A DNA stretch of 64,000 nt from CAWATZ01 sp963784995 (lineage in GTDB: Bacteria; Planctomycetota; Planctomycetia; Gemmatales; Gemmataceae): NCBI GenBank assembly GCA_963784995.1, contig CAWATZ010000012.1:496001-560000 (forward strand), written 5' to 3'. This document shows positions 1 to 9,949 of the stretch, in pieces. The notes under the pieces are model-generated. The model was not told the DNA's origin and did no database searches. It was given only the letters and a program-made list of their open reading frames with translations. Position numbers and translations under genes: made by a program. Positions within the stretch are counted from its first letter, which is position 1, and every line of letters begins with the position of its first letter.

Positions 1-353
1 TCGGCCGGCGGTATCACCTGCTTCTCCCAGACGTACTCGCCGAGTACCAGCAAGACGTTGCGGGCCTCGTATTCGTAGGCCAGATCGAGATAACGGCGGC
101 AGCGCTCCAGGTGGAAGCGCTGCACGCTGGGGTTGAAATCGATCAAGCCCACGGCCACGCAGGCAATGCTGACGATCGGCAGTCCCGCTTGTTGGCACTC
201 CTCGCGGATCAGCTTGCGTTCCCTGGGAGACAGGTCGAGCGGGTCGGCAAAGATGTCGATGGTGTCGAAGCCGATCTCGCGGGTCTGGCGAATGCCAAAG
301 GCGGTATCTCGCCCGGCCTGGGCCCAGGCCGAGTTGATCAGTCCCAGCTTCAT
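1..353 (-). CDS. Sugar phosphate isomerase/epimerase-like TIM-barrel protein (partial, runs off left edge)
   Basis: Only the first 117 or so residues are present; the 3' part lies beyond base 1. The start is the ATG at 353 (protein begins MKLGLINSAWAQAG), with a GGAGAG ribosome site 6 bases upstream. It follows the SnoaL-like gene stop by 22 bases, so the two are probably co-transcribed. The visible part has the xylose isomerase-like/AP endonuclease 2 layout: an N-terminal beta strand, a segment reading IGFDTIDIFADPLDLS, and later SIACVAVGLIDFN. Family members isomerise or epimerise sugars or inositols using a metal, but the metal ligands would lie in the missing part. Substrate cannot be inferred. 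Confidence 0.8.
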   Translation of the reverse strand, partial: MKLGLINSAWAQAGRDTAFGIRQTREIGFDTIDIFADPLDLSPRERKLIREECQQAGLPIVSIACVAVGLIDFNPSVQRFHLERCRRYLDLAYEYEARNVLLVLGEYVWEKQVIPPA

Positions 354-375
354 GATGCACTCTCCAGCAGATGGG

Positions 376-771
376 TTACTTGTCCACGGGGGTGCGGTGG
401 AAATGGACGTGACGCCAGCGGCCGTTCTGCTTCTGCCAGATCCGCGTCTCGGCGCTGGCGACCGTGGCCGGGCCGCCCTCGGAATTGAGTTTCTGGATCA
501 GCCGGACGTACGCCACGACCGCCACGTCGCCCAGCAGCCGGATGCGCGGCGAACACAGGGTCGTCTGATGCCGGCCGCGAATGCCGCCCAGGTCGAAGTA
601 AAAGCGGTGGAAGTCCAGCCCCTCGACGATCTGGCCGCCCGGGGCCTCCGGCTCGAACGCGGTCAGCGAGGGATCACACAGTTCCTGGTAGGTCGCCCAG
701 TCGCCCGCCGCAATGCAGTCCAGCAGACGCTGGGTCAGCTGGAGCAGCTCACGCTCCGTTGCACTGGTCAT
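376..771 (-). CDS. SnoaL-like / CaMKII-association-domain protein
   Basis: 131-residue protein starting at the ATG at 771 (MTSATERELLQL), with GGAG 9 bases upstream; a longer in-frame extension would cross the palindrome at 801-870 and is rejected. The whole protein is one NTF2-like fold of the DUF4440/CaMKII-AD type: an N-terminal helix ending LLDCIAAGDWATYQELCDP, a middle strand pair containing VVAYVRLIQ, and a C-terminal strand ending in WRHVHFHRTPVD. The family covers small ligand-binding or oligomerising domains and some polyketide cyclases. Here it is a stand-alone domain upstream of an isomerase-like gene, so a role in small-molecule metabolism is possible but not shown. Confidence 0.8.
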   Translation of the reverse strand: MTSATERELLQLTQRLLDCIAAGDWATYQELCDPSLTAFEPEAPGGQIVEGLDFHRFYFDLGGIRGRHQTTLCSPRIRLLGDVAVVAYVRLIQKLNSEGGPATVASAETRIWQKQNGRWRHVHFHRTPVDK

Positions 772-800
772 GGTAGGTGGCTCCAAGCGGCGGGAAACAA

Positions 801-870
801 CCCCTCCTTTGTAGGACGGGCTTCCCAGCCCGTCCGGACGGGCTGGGAAGCCCGTCCTACAAAGGAGGGG
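801..870. repeat. Perfect 70-bp palindrome
   Basis: Bases 801-835 are exactly the reverse complement of 836-870, with no loop; the core is a GTAGGACGGGCTTCCCAGCC-type arm. It lies between the adaptor stop (900) and the SnoaL-like start (771). As RNA it would be a very strong hairpin and could end or attenuate the efflux operon transcript. A degraded relative with the same CTTCCCAGCCCGTCC core is at about 60176-60220. Confidence 0.85.
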
Positions 871-899
871 CTGGGGGAGGGGTTCTTTGCCTGCCGCGC

Positions 900-2937
900 T
901 CACATCGGCGGGCCGCCCGCCCCACCACCCGGACCACGGCCGCCGCCTTTTTTCCGCATGCCCTTCTCGCCGCCGCCCGGGCCGCCCTTCCTGCCGCCCT
1001 CGCTGCCCAGGGCGCCGTCCTTCTGGGTCTTCCCGCTGCTCTTGCTGGCTTCATTGACCAGGGTGCGCGGGTTGAGGACCACCCGGTCACCCTCGTTGAG
1101 TCCCTCGACCACCTCGGCCACCTTCTCGTTGCAAATGATCTCGATCTCCTCCTTGTCGCTGGTGGCCAGGACAATGTTGCGCAGCTCCGGACCGCGCTCG
1201 GTCATCACGTAGCACTTCCGCTTGGGGCCCATGCCGCCCAGGATGGCCTGCAGGGGAATGGTCAGCGCGTAGTCCCTCTTGATGTCGGTCGAGATGGTCA
1301 CCTCGGCACTCATGCCGGGCCGGAGGTCCGGGATGGCATCGTCAAGCGACACCATGGTCTGGTAGACCTTGACGTCGGACGACAGCCAGTCGGTCTGCGA
1401 CGCCATGGTGGCCACGGACTTGACGTGGCCCTTGAAAACCCGGCCGGCCTTGGCGTCCAGGCGGATGCGCCTCCAGGCCCGGCTTGATCAGGACCTGCTC
1501 CACCTTGCACGCGCCCTGGGATAGTAGGTGCGGTACTCATCGATGGCCGCCTGAGTGGCGAGCCGCGCCAGGGGATTGTGCATCGCCACCAGGTTGACGC
1601 CGGCGAAACCAGTGGGTTGCCAGACGTCTGTCCCCGTTTGGACCTTGGAGAGTACGGCCTCGTGGACCTTGGCATTGACCACCATCTGCGACAGGTCGGG
1701 GATGCGGAGCATCTTCTGACCTTCCTTGACCGTTTCGCCCAGGGCCACCAGCCCCTGCTGGGACGCGCCGCTCCGGGTGTTTTCCGGCACGTAGTAGACC
1801 ACCACGCCGGCCTGGGTGCGCAGGATCAGGCACTTCTTGACTTCCTGCACGGAGTCCAGGTACAGGTCCTTTTTCTGCTCAAACACTGATTGCTTGGCCT
1901 TGGCCGAGCCCTCGCACATCTTCTGCTTGGCGATCGCCTGCTTTTTCACCCGGATGATGGCCCGTTTGGCCTCATCGACCTTGCCCTGGAGGTCCGCGGT
2001 CTGCGCCCTGCGGATGTAATCCAGGACCCGCATCTCTTCCAGCTTCATCTCGTGAGCGATCTCGGCGCTGAGCTTGCGGGCCCCGTCCGACTGCGCCTGG
2101 GAGGAGGTCACGTAGCGCCGGTTGGGCCGGGCCATCCGTTCCGACCAGGCCGCCCGCTCTTGCCACATCTCCATGTCGGAGCGGGCGATCAGGATGTTGC
2201 TCTCGGCCGCTGCGCTTGGCCTGCATGTAGTCGCCCAGGACGTATTTCTCCAGGTTGATCTGGGCCACCTTCAGGGCCAGTTCCTGGGTGGCGATGTCAC
2301 TCACATTCTGGCTCAGCTGCACTTCCAGGTTCGCCAGGGCCGCGCTGTAGTCGTCCTCGGCCTGGTCCATCGCGATCTTGGCGTTCTTGAGATTGTCCTG
2401 CTGGGCGGAATCGTCCAGCTCCATCAGCCTGTCGCCGGGCTGGACCTTGGTGCCTTCGTCGATGAGCCACTTGATCGAGCTGGCGGCGCCACCCGCGGTC
2501 TTGGCCTTGACCTGGCAGGTGATGTCGCAGTTGTCGGCCGCCTCCAGGGCGCCGCGCTCGGTGATGGTGACCAGCAGCGGCTCGCGGATGACGGTGTGCA
2601 GCAGCAGATCGGGCCGCTTGGTGGGGTTCTTGCCCAGCAGGGAGACCACACCGGCCAGCAGGGTGCCGGCGACCAGCACCAGGCCCAGGCCGGACAGGAC
2701 GACCGCTTTCCTACTCCAGCCCCGGGCCCGGGGCAGGGAGGTTCGTCGGGAGCCTGGCGGGCTCGCGGGACTGACCGGCCCCGGGGAACTTGCGTGGCTC
2801 GGGGAGCTGCTCAGGGAGCTTGCGGGGCTCGGGGAGCTGTTCGGTGGAGGGTTGCTTGGTTCCTCCTTTTTCAGACTCGTTGAGGCTGGGTCCGGGGTGG
2901 GGGAGTCGGGGGCCGCAGTCGCAGGTGGATTCTTCAT
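900..2937 (-). CDS. HlyD/RND-type efflux periplasmic adaptor (frameshifted)
   Basis: Membrane fusion protein joining an inner-membrane transporter to an outer-membrane channel. The start is the ATG at 2937, inside the end of the TolC-like gene. Order: Pro/Ser-rich cytoplasmic segment (about residues 1-72), one membrane segment (VVLSGLGLVLVAGTLLAGVV), barrel-sandwich entry with EGTKVQPGDRLMELDDS, long coiled coil, second lipoyl half (ALGETVKEGQKMLRI), beta-barrel and membrane-proximal strands, then a Gly/Lys-rich tail ending GGGAGGPPM. Three frame changes break it: near 2207 (one extra base), near 1518-1520 (one base short in a G run) and near 1467-1475. Conserved sequence continues across each, so sequencing error is likelier than decay. 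No transporter gene is adjacent. Confidence 0.8.
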
Positions 2938-5900
2938 CGAGCCAAACTCCTCGCTTGTCCAGGGGCATCAGGCCCATGTCGCGGTAGAGGTCCATGCGGT
3001 TAACTTGGAAACCGATCCACGTATTGTACAGGTCGGTCTGGGCACCAAGCAACCGGGATTGTGCCGTCAGCAGCTGATTTGTCAACGCGGCCGGGTCGCC
3101 AATGTTGGTGACAGCGGATGGTTGGCCCACCGTTCCGGGAGGGGCGCTGGGCCCGGTCGGGATCTGCGGCTGGCTGAAGGCCTGCAGGGCCACGTCCACC
3201 TGCTGATAGGCCAGCACGATGGCCCGCTTCTGAATCCAGTGGAAGTTCCAGGCAAAGGCGCGGACGTTGCGCATGTCGATGCGCACCCCAAAGAGCACGT
3301 CGTCCTCGGCCGCCATCAGGCGCCGCCGGACCGCCTGGAAGTTGATCAGGGCGGCGCGGTACAGGTTGCGTTCCACGATGCGCACAAAGGGCGCGCTCCA
3401 GTTGATGATCAGCTGCTGGTGGTAGTTGCTGCCGCCGACGGCCAGGGGATGGTAGCCCGGGCTGGGGCTGCCGAAGTCGCCGTGGTATTGCAGGTTCAGC
3501 ACGCCCAGCAGCCCGTTGGCGGCCACGGTGATTTCACGCCAGGCATCGACCACCTGACCCCGGTAGTTCATCAGATCGAGCCGCCGTTCCAGCGCCACCT
3601 TCTGCATGGCCGTCAGGACAATGTCCTCGGGAGCGCTGAGCAGATCGACCCCGCCGGCACACACCAGCGGCAGACACGGCCAGGAATCCTCGACCTCCTG
3701 GTGCCGTTCATCGACCGCCAGCTCGACCAGGTCCAGGAAGCCGCGATGCACCCCGCTGCGGATGCCGGCCTGCTGGTAGGCCCGCAGCTCCAGCCAGCGC
3801 AGCACCCGGCCGATTTCCAGCTCGACCTCGGCCAGTTTCTTCTGTTCGGCCTCGGTGAGCTTTTCCTTGGCCTGCAAGCGCTTGCGTTCATTCTGGAGCA
3901 TCTCCAGCCGGGCACGCATCTGCTCGTCCGTCTCCCGTTCCAGTGTGCCCAGGCGCTCCCAGGAGCGGTCCTCGAGCTGGCGGATGAAGCGCTCGAACCG
4001 GCCCAGCTGCAGGTCATACTTGGTCTCATCCAGCAGTTTCTGGTCGGCCGGGCTGAGCTTGTCCTCCGGGTCGGTGGCTTTCCTGTCCTCCAGGCGCCGC
4101 ACTTCCCGGCGCAATTGATTGATCCGCCGATCCAGGGGCGACACCAGGACGTCCTCCAGCTCGTCCAGCCGGCGCTGATCGGCGGGGCTGAGCGTTCGTT
4201 GCGGGCTGGCGGCCTTCTTGTCCAGCAGCTGGTCCCGTTCCTTCTGGATCTGCTCCAGCTTGGGGCTCATGGGCGGCAGCTTGTCGGACAGCTTTTCCCA
4301 CGCGGCCCAGCGTCTGAGGATCTCCCGGCTGGCCTTGGTCCCCTTGGTCAGCGGGGCGGTCTCGATCAGGTTGCGGTACTGCTGCCGAATCTGCCGGGTA
4401 TCGGTCATCCCGGACAGGGCGGCGGAGTCGTTGGTCAGGTTCTGCTGGTCCTTGGACAGGTGATCCAGCTGGCGGATTAGCTTGAACATCGCTTCCAGCT
4501 GTTCATCCGCCAGGTCAATGTCGATGCACTGCGGGATGCCCAGCTGGAACTTGAACTGGTCCAGCGAGATGCGGTAGGTGACCTGGCTGTTCAGGGCGGT
4601 TTCCCTGCTGCTGAGCAGCTGCTGCTCGACCTGGTTGACCTGAGCTTTGCCGACAATGCCGCCGTCCAGGTAGATCCGGAACGTGTCCAGAAAGCGGCTG
4701 ACCGCATCGATGTTCTGGTAGGTGACCACCAGGTTGGCCTTCTCGCCGATCGTCGAGAGAAAGCCCTGGGTGGTGGCCCCGGGCGGCTGGATCGGACCCA
4801 GGAGAGTGGCCGAGCCCGGGCCGAGCTGGGTGGTGACCAGGGGCGCTCCGACGGCGGTCGGCAAGAACACGGGCAGAGGCTGACTGATCACCTGGCCGGC
4901 CAGCGGCGTCGCCACGGTGCCGGGAGACAGGGCGATCACGCCCGGTTGCACGCCCGGAATGAACGCCGCCTGCCCGGCCCCGATGAACACGAAGAAGTCC
5001 TGGCGGAACTTGTAAAAGTCGCGGATCTCGTACAGCAGGTTGCGCTCCGCCTGGGTGAGCGGCTCCAGGGTGATGGCAAAGCCGAAGCCGCGCAGGAACG
5101 GCTCCACGAAGTCGAACGACAGGGTGCCAATGCTCGTCGAGGGAATCTGCCCGAAATTGTAGACCGTCTGGTTGGCGTAGTTGACCAGCAGCTCGAGCGC
5201 CCCAGCAGAACACCTGGGAAATACCCGCGACCGACTGCAGCGACCACTGGCGGGCCGGTCCGTTGTTCGCCTCGTTGCCGAACTTGTTCAGGTAGTCCAT
5301 GCCGAACAGGTTGGCTTGCGGCGCCAGGGCATAGCGCTCCTGGGTGACCGGCAGGGCGGCCAGGTACAGCGACTCACGGCGGGACTGCAGTTCCCGGCTG
5401 TTGAGGTAGGCCAGCTGGATGGATTGTTCCAGGTTCATCAGGAACGGGTGCCGTTTGTTGACCCGGGCCGACTCGGGAATCTCGATCTTGTTGCAGGTGG
5501 TGGTCGGGTCGGCCAGGTCCGCGTCAATGATCGACCGCAGCCGTTCGTCGCCCCGCGGATCGGAGTACGGGATGGGCGGGGTCCGCTCCTCCACGGGAAT
5601 GCCCTGGCCCTGCCCCTGACCGGGCACCGGGGTGGGCGCCTGGTAGGACGCCAGGCGAATTCCCTGGGCCGCCTGCTGATTGATCGTTTCCAGTGCGTCC
5701 GAGAATGGGGCCGCGATAGCCGGCAATTCCCTGATGTCCCGGGTATAGCCGGGACTTTTTGAGTCCTTGGAATCCTTCCCCTCCTTGCCCTCCTTACCGT
5801 TTTCCTTCTCCTTGTCCTCCTGCTGCTTTTTCCGCACGCCCAGCAGATTGCGGTTCTCCTCGTCATACTTCTTGAGCATGTCGAGGTAGCCGGTTCCCTC

Positions 5901-6200
5901 CATGTAAATGATGCCGAGTTTGCCGGGGATCTGCGGATTGGGGGACAGCGCCTTGGCGGCCGGGTCGTCCGGCGGCATCGGCGGCCGGTCCGGGTTGGAT
6001 GGGTCGGCAAAGCGCGACAGCGGATGGGGATAGAGGTTCGCCCAGTCGATCTTCCAGAGCTTGTCGTCCTTTTGAGCGAAAAGGATGTTGACGTCCGCAT
6101 CCGTCTGTTTGCGGTAGAACATCCGGGTACATCCGGACAGGCCGAACGCCAGGCTCAACGCCAGGACGGCCAAAACCAGCTTGGAATAGCGCGCGAGCAT
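2711..6200 (-). CDS. TolC-like outer-membrane efflux lipoprotein (one frameshift)
   Basis: About 1,160 residues from the ATG at 6200. It opens with a lipoprotein signal (MLARYSKLVLAVLALSLAFG then lipobox LSGC), followed by a charged Lys/Glu-rich linker, the first outer-membrane efflux domain (HPFLMNLEQSIQLAYLNSRELQ), a central coiled coil rich in Glu/Lys/Arg (around 3,800-4,400), and the second efflux half. The frame changes at the four-C run 5200-5203; removing one base restores QVFCWALELLVNYANQT. The family usually has 450-500 residues, so the coiled-coil insertion is large. The 3' end overlaps the adaptor gene by 227 bases in another frame and encodes repeats of LPEPRK. It presumably forms a tripartite pump with the adaptor. 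Confidence 0.82.
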
Positions 6201-6387
6201 GCGAATACCCCACCGACGGTTCCCGAGCGAGGGAACAACCGTTAAATCCGTTATCGGCGGAAAAGTCTCGCCCGCTTGAATCGATGCGGCACCGGCGGGC
6301 TTACGCCGCGCCGCTCGCCTTTCCATACATCCCCCGCCTTGCTATAACGCCCTGGTTGCCTCTGACGCTGCGCAGCAATGGTGCCCG

Positions 6388-7806
6388 ATGACTCCCCGAG
6401 AGATCCTGGCCCTGATCCGCGAAAAGGAAATCCGCGCCGTCGATCTGCGCTTCATGGACTTCCCCGGGCTGTGGCAGCATTTCACGATCCCGGCCGACGC
6501 CCTGGAGGAGAACGTCTTCGAGGACGGCCTGGGCTTTGACGGCTCCAGCATCCGCGGCTGGCAGGCCATCAACGAGTCCGACATGCTCGTCGTCCCGGAT
6601 GCCGGCACCGCGTTCATTGACCCGTTTTGCAAGGACCGGACGCTGACGCTGATCTGCAACATCCAGGACCCGGTCACCAAGGAGGACTACACCAAGGACC
6701 CACGCAACGTGGCCCGCAAGGCGGTCAATTACATGAAGTCGATCGGCATCGCCGACACTGCCTTCTTTGGTCCCGAGCTGGAGTTCTTCGTCTTCGACGA
6801 GGTGCGCTACGACCAGACGCCCCACTCCGCCTATTACTTCATTGACAGTGTTGAGGGAGCGTGGAACACCGGTCGAGAGGAACAGAATCCGCGCAACCTC
6901 GGCTACAAGCTGCGCTACGGCGGCGGTTACTTTCCCTGTCCGCCGTCCGACGCCCTGCACGACATTCGCTCCGAGATGATGCTCTTGATGATGGAGTGCG
7001 GCGTCGAGGTCGAGGCCCACCACCACGAGATGGCGACCGGCGGCCAGGGCGAGATCGACATCCGCTTCGCGCCGCTGGTGAAGATGGCCGACAACGTGCT
7101 GAAATACAAGTACGTCGTCAAGAACGTGGCCCGCAAGCACAACAAGACGGCCACGTTCATGCCCAAGCCGCTGCTGGGCGACAACGGCAGTGCCATGCAG
7201 GTCCACGTGTCGCTGTGGCTGGACAACCGCAACCTCTTCGCCGGCTCGCGCTACGCCGGCCTGTCCGACATGGGCCTGTACGCCATCGGCGGCCTGCTGC
7301 GGCACGCCCCGGCCCTGTGTGCGGTCACCAACCCAACCACCAACAGCTACAAGCGCCTGGTGCATGGCACCGAAGCGCCGGTCAATCTGGCCTACAGTCA
7401 GCGCAACCGCTCGGCCGCGATCCGCATTCCGGTCTACTCACCCAATCCCCGGGCCAAGCGGCTGGAATATCGGGTGCCGGACGGCTCCAGCAACCCCTAT
7501 CTCGCGTTCGCAGCCATGCTCATGGCCATGATCGACGGCATCCGCAACAAGATCGATCCGCGGGCGCCGCTGGACAAGGACATTTACGATCTGGAGCCGG
7601 AGGAACTGGCGCAGGTGCCCAAGACCCCTTCCTCCCTGGAAGAGGCCCTGACCTGCCTGGAACGGGACCACGACTTTTTGCTCCAGGGCGACGTCTTCAC
7701 CCAGGACGTCCTCAGCACCTGGATCTGGTACAAACGCGAGCGCGAAGCGCAGGAAGTGCGCATCCGCCCCCATCCGTATGAGTTCGCGCTCTATTTCGAC
7801 ATTTGA
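6388..7806 (+). CDS. glnA: Glutamine synthetase type I
   Basis: 472 residues, the normal length for GlnA. Makes glutamine from glutamate, ammonia and ATP as a cytoplasmic dodecamer. Visible: the N-terminal beta-grasp with VDLRFMDFPGLWQHF and GFDGSSIRGW, the metal and substrate loop FFGPELEFFVF, the ATP-site segment MPKPLLGDNGSAMQVHVS, the glutamate loop VHGTEAPVNLAYSQRNRSA, and DIYDLEPEE, whose Tyr400 matches the adenylylation site (Tyr397 in E. coli), so covalent control by GlnE is possible. It is divergent from the efflux operon across 187 bases and opens the nitrogen block. No strong ribosome site is seen; the ATG gives the expected N-terminus. A palindrome follows the stop. Confidence 0.97.
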   Translation: MTPREILALIREKEIRAVDLRFMDFPGLWQHFTIPADALEENVFEDGLGFDGSSIRGWQAINESDMLVVPDAGTAFIDPFCKDRTLTLICNIQDPVTKEDYTKDPRNVARKAVNYMKSIGIADTAFFGPELEFFVFDEVRYDQTPHSAYYFIDSVEGAWNTGREEQNPRNLGYKLRYGGGYFPCPPSDALHDIRSEMMLLMMECGVEVEAHHHEMATGGQGEIDIRFAPLVKMADNVLKYKYVVKNVARKHNKTATFMPKPLLGDNGSAMQVHVSLWLDNRNLFAGSRYAGLSDMGLYAIGGLLRHAPALCAVTNPTTNSYKRLVHGTEAPVNLAYSQRNRSAAIRIPVYSPNPRAKRLEYRVPDGSSNPYLAFAAMLMAMIDGIRNKIDPRAPLDKDIYDLEPEELAQVPKTPSSLEEALTCLERDHDFLLQGDVFTQDVLSTWIWYKREREAQEVRIRPHPYEFALYFDI

Positions 7807-7819
7807 ACCTCCCGTGATC

Positions 7820-7864
7820 GATTTATCGTTTCGCGCTGGGCCGGCTGGCGCGAAACGATGAATC
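7820..7864. repeat. Palindromic repeat, TTTATCGTTTCGCGCT family
   Basis: Arms at 7820-7837 and 7848-7864 pair with one or two mismatches around a GGCCGG-rich loop. It lies 13 bases after the glnA stop and could end transcription. The same arm sequence recurs as a perfect palindrome at 34709-34754 after secDF, showing that this is a dispersed family and not only a local terminator. The rest of 7865-8020 shows nothing I can name. Confidence 0.8.
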
Positions 7865-8020
7865 AGATTCCTCTCAGCTGCGTGCCTGCAAACTGTGCAT
7901 CGCCCCCCTAGATCCCAGGCAATGGGCGGGGACCGCAGCGTCCTGGATGAGACTATCCAGAGGCGCAAACTCTTCTTGCCAAAGAAGTAACGACCGGACT
8001 GGTCAGCCCGCCCCAGTTGC

Positions 8021-8036
8021 TGGCACCTGATTTGCA
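8021..8036 (+). promoter_or_regulatory. Sigma-54 (RpoN) promoter for amt
   Basis: The sequence TGGCAC, five bases, then TTGCA matches the -24/-12 consensus exactly. It ends about 90 bases upstream of the amt start, on the same strand and in a non-coding gap. RpoN control of ammonium transport and PII genes is well known in other bacteria, so the position fits. No clear NtrC operator was recognised by eye upstream. Confidence 0.8.
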
Positions 8037-8125
8037 GCCCCTTTCTTTTTACTTTTAATTCCCTCACCCGAGACATTTGCACCTGGGAAACTGTTTCCCC
8101 AGTTCCCTGCGCTGCGGAGGTTCTC

Positions 8126-9832
8126 TTGAAGCGTTCTTGTCAATGGTTGGTGTTGCTGGTGCTGGTCTGGTGGGCAGGGACAACCTGCGCGGCGGACAGC
8201 GCGGCACCTGAGCAGAAACCGGCGGAAAGCGCTCCGGAACAAAAGCCCGCAAGCAAGCCGTTGATCAACCCGGGCGACACGGCCTGGATGCTGGTTTCGA
8301 CAGGGCTGGTGCTGCTGATGGTGCCGGGCCTGGCCCTGTTCTACGGCGGCATGGTCCGCCGCAAGAACATCCTGGCCACGATGATGCAAAGCATGGTGGC
8401 CCTGGGCCTGATCGGCCTGCAATGGGTGCTTCTGGGCTATTGCCTCTCCTTTGGAACGAGCTGGGGGGGCTTGATCGGCTGGGACTGGAAGTACCTCGGC
8501 CTGCAAGGCGTTTTACCGACCGACGTCTTCCCGGGCACCAACATCCCCGTTTACGTCCACTGCACGTATCAGGGGATGTTCGCGATTATCACTCCGGCTC
8601 TGATCAGCGGGGCCCTGGCGGAGCGCATCAAGTTCGGGCCCTACTGTCTGTTCATTCTGCTGTGGTCCTTCCTGGTCTATGATCCGCTGGCCCACTGGGT
8701 CTGGGCCGTCGATGGCAACGGAGATCCCGCGGGCTGGCTGGGCAAGATGGGTGCCCTGGACTTTGCCGGCGGCACGGTGGTTCACGTCGCGGCCGGGTTC
8801 TCGGCCCTGGCGGCGATCCTGGTGCTGCGGCGGCGGCACGGTTATCCGGGGCATGCGATCCATCCCAGCAGCATGGTGCTGACCCTCACCGGCGCGGGGT
8901 TGCTCTGGTTCGGCTGGTTCGGTTTCAACGGCGGCAGTGCCCTGGGGAGTGGTGCTCTGGCAGGCATGGCTCTGCTGGCCAGCCAGGTGGCGGCAGCCGC
9001 GGCAGCCATGAGCTGGCTGGCCGTCGAGTGGTTGCACCGGGGCAAGCCGACGGCCCTGGGTTTTGCTTCGGGACTGGTGGCCGGCCTGGTGGCGGTGACG
9101 CCCGCCAGCGGCTTTGTCTCGCCGATGTCGGCCCTGATCATCGGGCTGATCGCCGGCGTGGTCTGTTACGCGGCCGTCTGTCTCAAGCCGGCCCTGAAGT
9201 ATGACGATTCGCTGGACGCCTTTGGGGTCCACGGCGTCGGCGGTTTCCTCGGGGCCATCCTGACCGGTGTTTTTGTCTCAGCCGCCCTTTACCAGGTGGC
9301 GGCCGGCAAGGACACCTTTACCGTGCCGCCCGGGCAAGTGGGCATCCAGCTCGTGGCCGCGACCGTGGCGGCGCTCTACGCCTTCGGCGTGAGCCTGCTC
9401 CTGGTGGGGACCATCAACGCGCTGTGGGGCTTCACCGTGGACGCGAAGGCCGAGAATGCCGGCCTGGACCGCAGCGAGCACGGCGAAACGGGGTTCGACC
9501 TGGACCTGTCCCTGGAGATGGTGCCGGCCGGAACGTCCCTGCCCGAGCCTCGGCCCGCCAGCATCCCGCCCAACGGCCGACGGCACTTCACTGTGGTCGT
9601 CGAGGGGGCCAGGCCGACTGAACTGATGCGTGTCTGGTCGGGTTACTGCGGCGCGACCAACGGGGCAGGCTCACCGGCGGAGTTCCGGTCGCTCTATCCC
9701 AACGTCACCACGGTCCAGGGCAATCGCTTCCATTTCCGCGGCGGCGATCCCCTGCTGATGCGGGAAGCCATGCAGCGGATGTTCCAGAACGGCCTTGAAG
9801 GAGTCCCGATCAAGACCCACGTCGAGAGTTGA
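8126..9832 (+). CDS. amt: Ammonium transporter with signal peptide and extra C-terminal domain
   Basis: 568 residues; starts with TTG at 8126 behind GCGGAGG (8114-8120, 5-base spacing). A cleavable signal (MKRSCQWLVLLVLVWWAG...CAA) precedes eleven membrane segments with the Amt signatures: HCTYQGMFAIITPAL, LAERIKF, DFAGGTVVHVAAG and FGVHGVGGFLGAILTG, which carry the twin pore histidines. The Amt core ends at GLDRSEHGETGFD near residue 458. About 110 more residues follow: a Pro-rich linker, then a compact segment with HFTVVVEGARPTELMRVWSG and DPLLMREAMQRMF that is not PII-like by eye. It lies between glnA and glnN, behind a sigma-54 promoter, and a PII gene is nearby, so PII gating is likely. 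Confidence 0.95.
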   Translation: MKRSCQWLVLLVLVWWAGTTCAADSAAPEQKPAESAPEQKPASKPLINPGDTAWMLVSTGLVLLMVPGLALFYGGMVRRKNILATMMQSMVALGLIGLQWVLLGYCLSFGTSWGGLIGWDWKYLGLQGVLPTDVFPGTNIPVYVHCTYQGMFAIITPALISGALAERIKFGPYCLFILLWSFLVYDPLAHWVWAVDGNGDPAGWLGKMGALDFAGGTVVHVAAGFSALAAILVLRRRHGYPGHAIHPSSMVLTLTGAGLLWFGWFGFNGGSALGSGALAGMALLASQVAAAAAAMSWLAVEWLHRGKPTALGFASGLVAGLVAVTPASGFVSPMSALIIGLIAGVVCYAAVCLKPALKYDDSLDAFGVHGVGGFLGAILTGVFVSAALYQVAAGKDTFTVPPGQVGIQLVAATVAALYAFGVSLLLVGTINALWGFTVDAKAENAGLDRSEHGETGFDLDLSLEMVPAGTSLPEPRPASIPPNGRRHFTVVVEGARPTELMRVWSGYCGATNGAGSPAEFRSLYPNVTTVQGNRFHFRGGDPLLMREAMQRMFQNGLEGVPIKTHVES

Positions 9833-9854
9833 ACCGGTTCGGAGGCGGTGTCTC

Positions 9855-9949
9855 AACCCCTCCCCCCAGCCCCCTCCCCGAAACAGGGAGGGGGAGGAAG
9901 ACACTCTTCTCCCCCTCTCCGCTTCGGGGAGGGGGCTGGGGGAGGGGTT
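9855..9949. repeat. GC-rich inverted repeat between amt and glnN
   Basis: Arms AACCCCTCCCCCCAGCCCCC... (9855-9882) and their complement (9923-9949) enclose a second, imperfect inverted pair. It lies 22 bases after the amt stop and would form a long hairpin. The rest of the amt-glnN gap (9950-10161) has no gene; only a weak sigma-54-like TTGGCC...TTTT near 9980 was seen and not accepted. Confidence 0.75.

Noticed and set aside
2378..4480. 700-codon open frame antisense to the efflux genes
   Set aside because: Same reason: no ribosome site, no domain, lies wholly over the adaptor and TolC-like genes.
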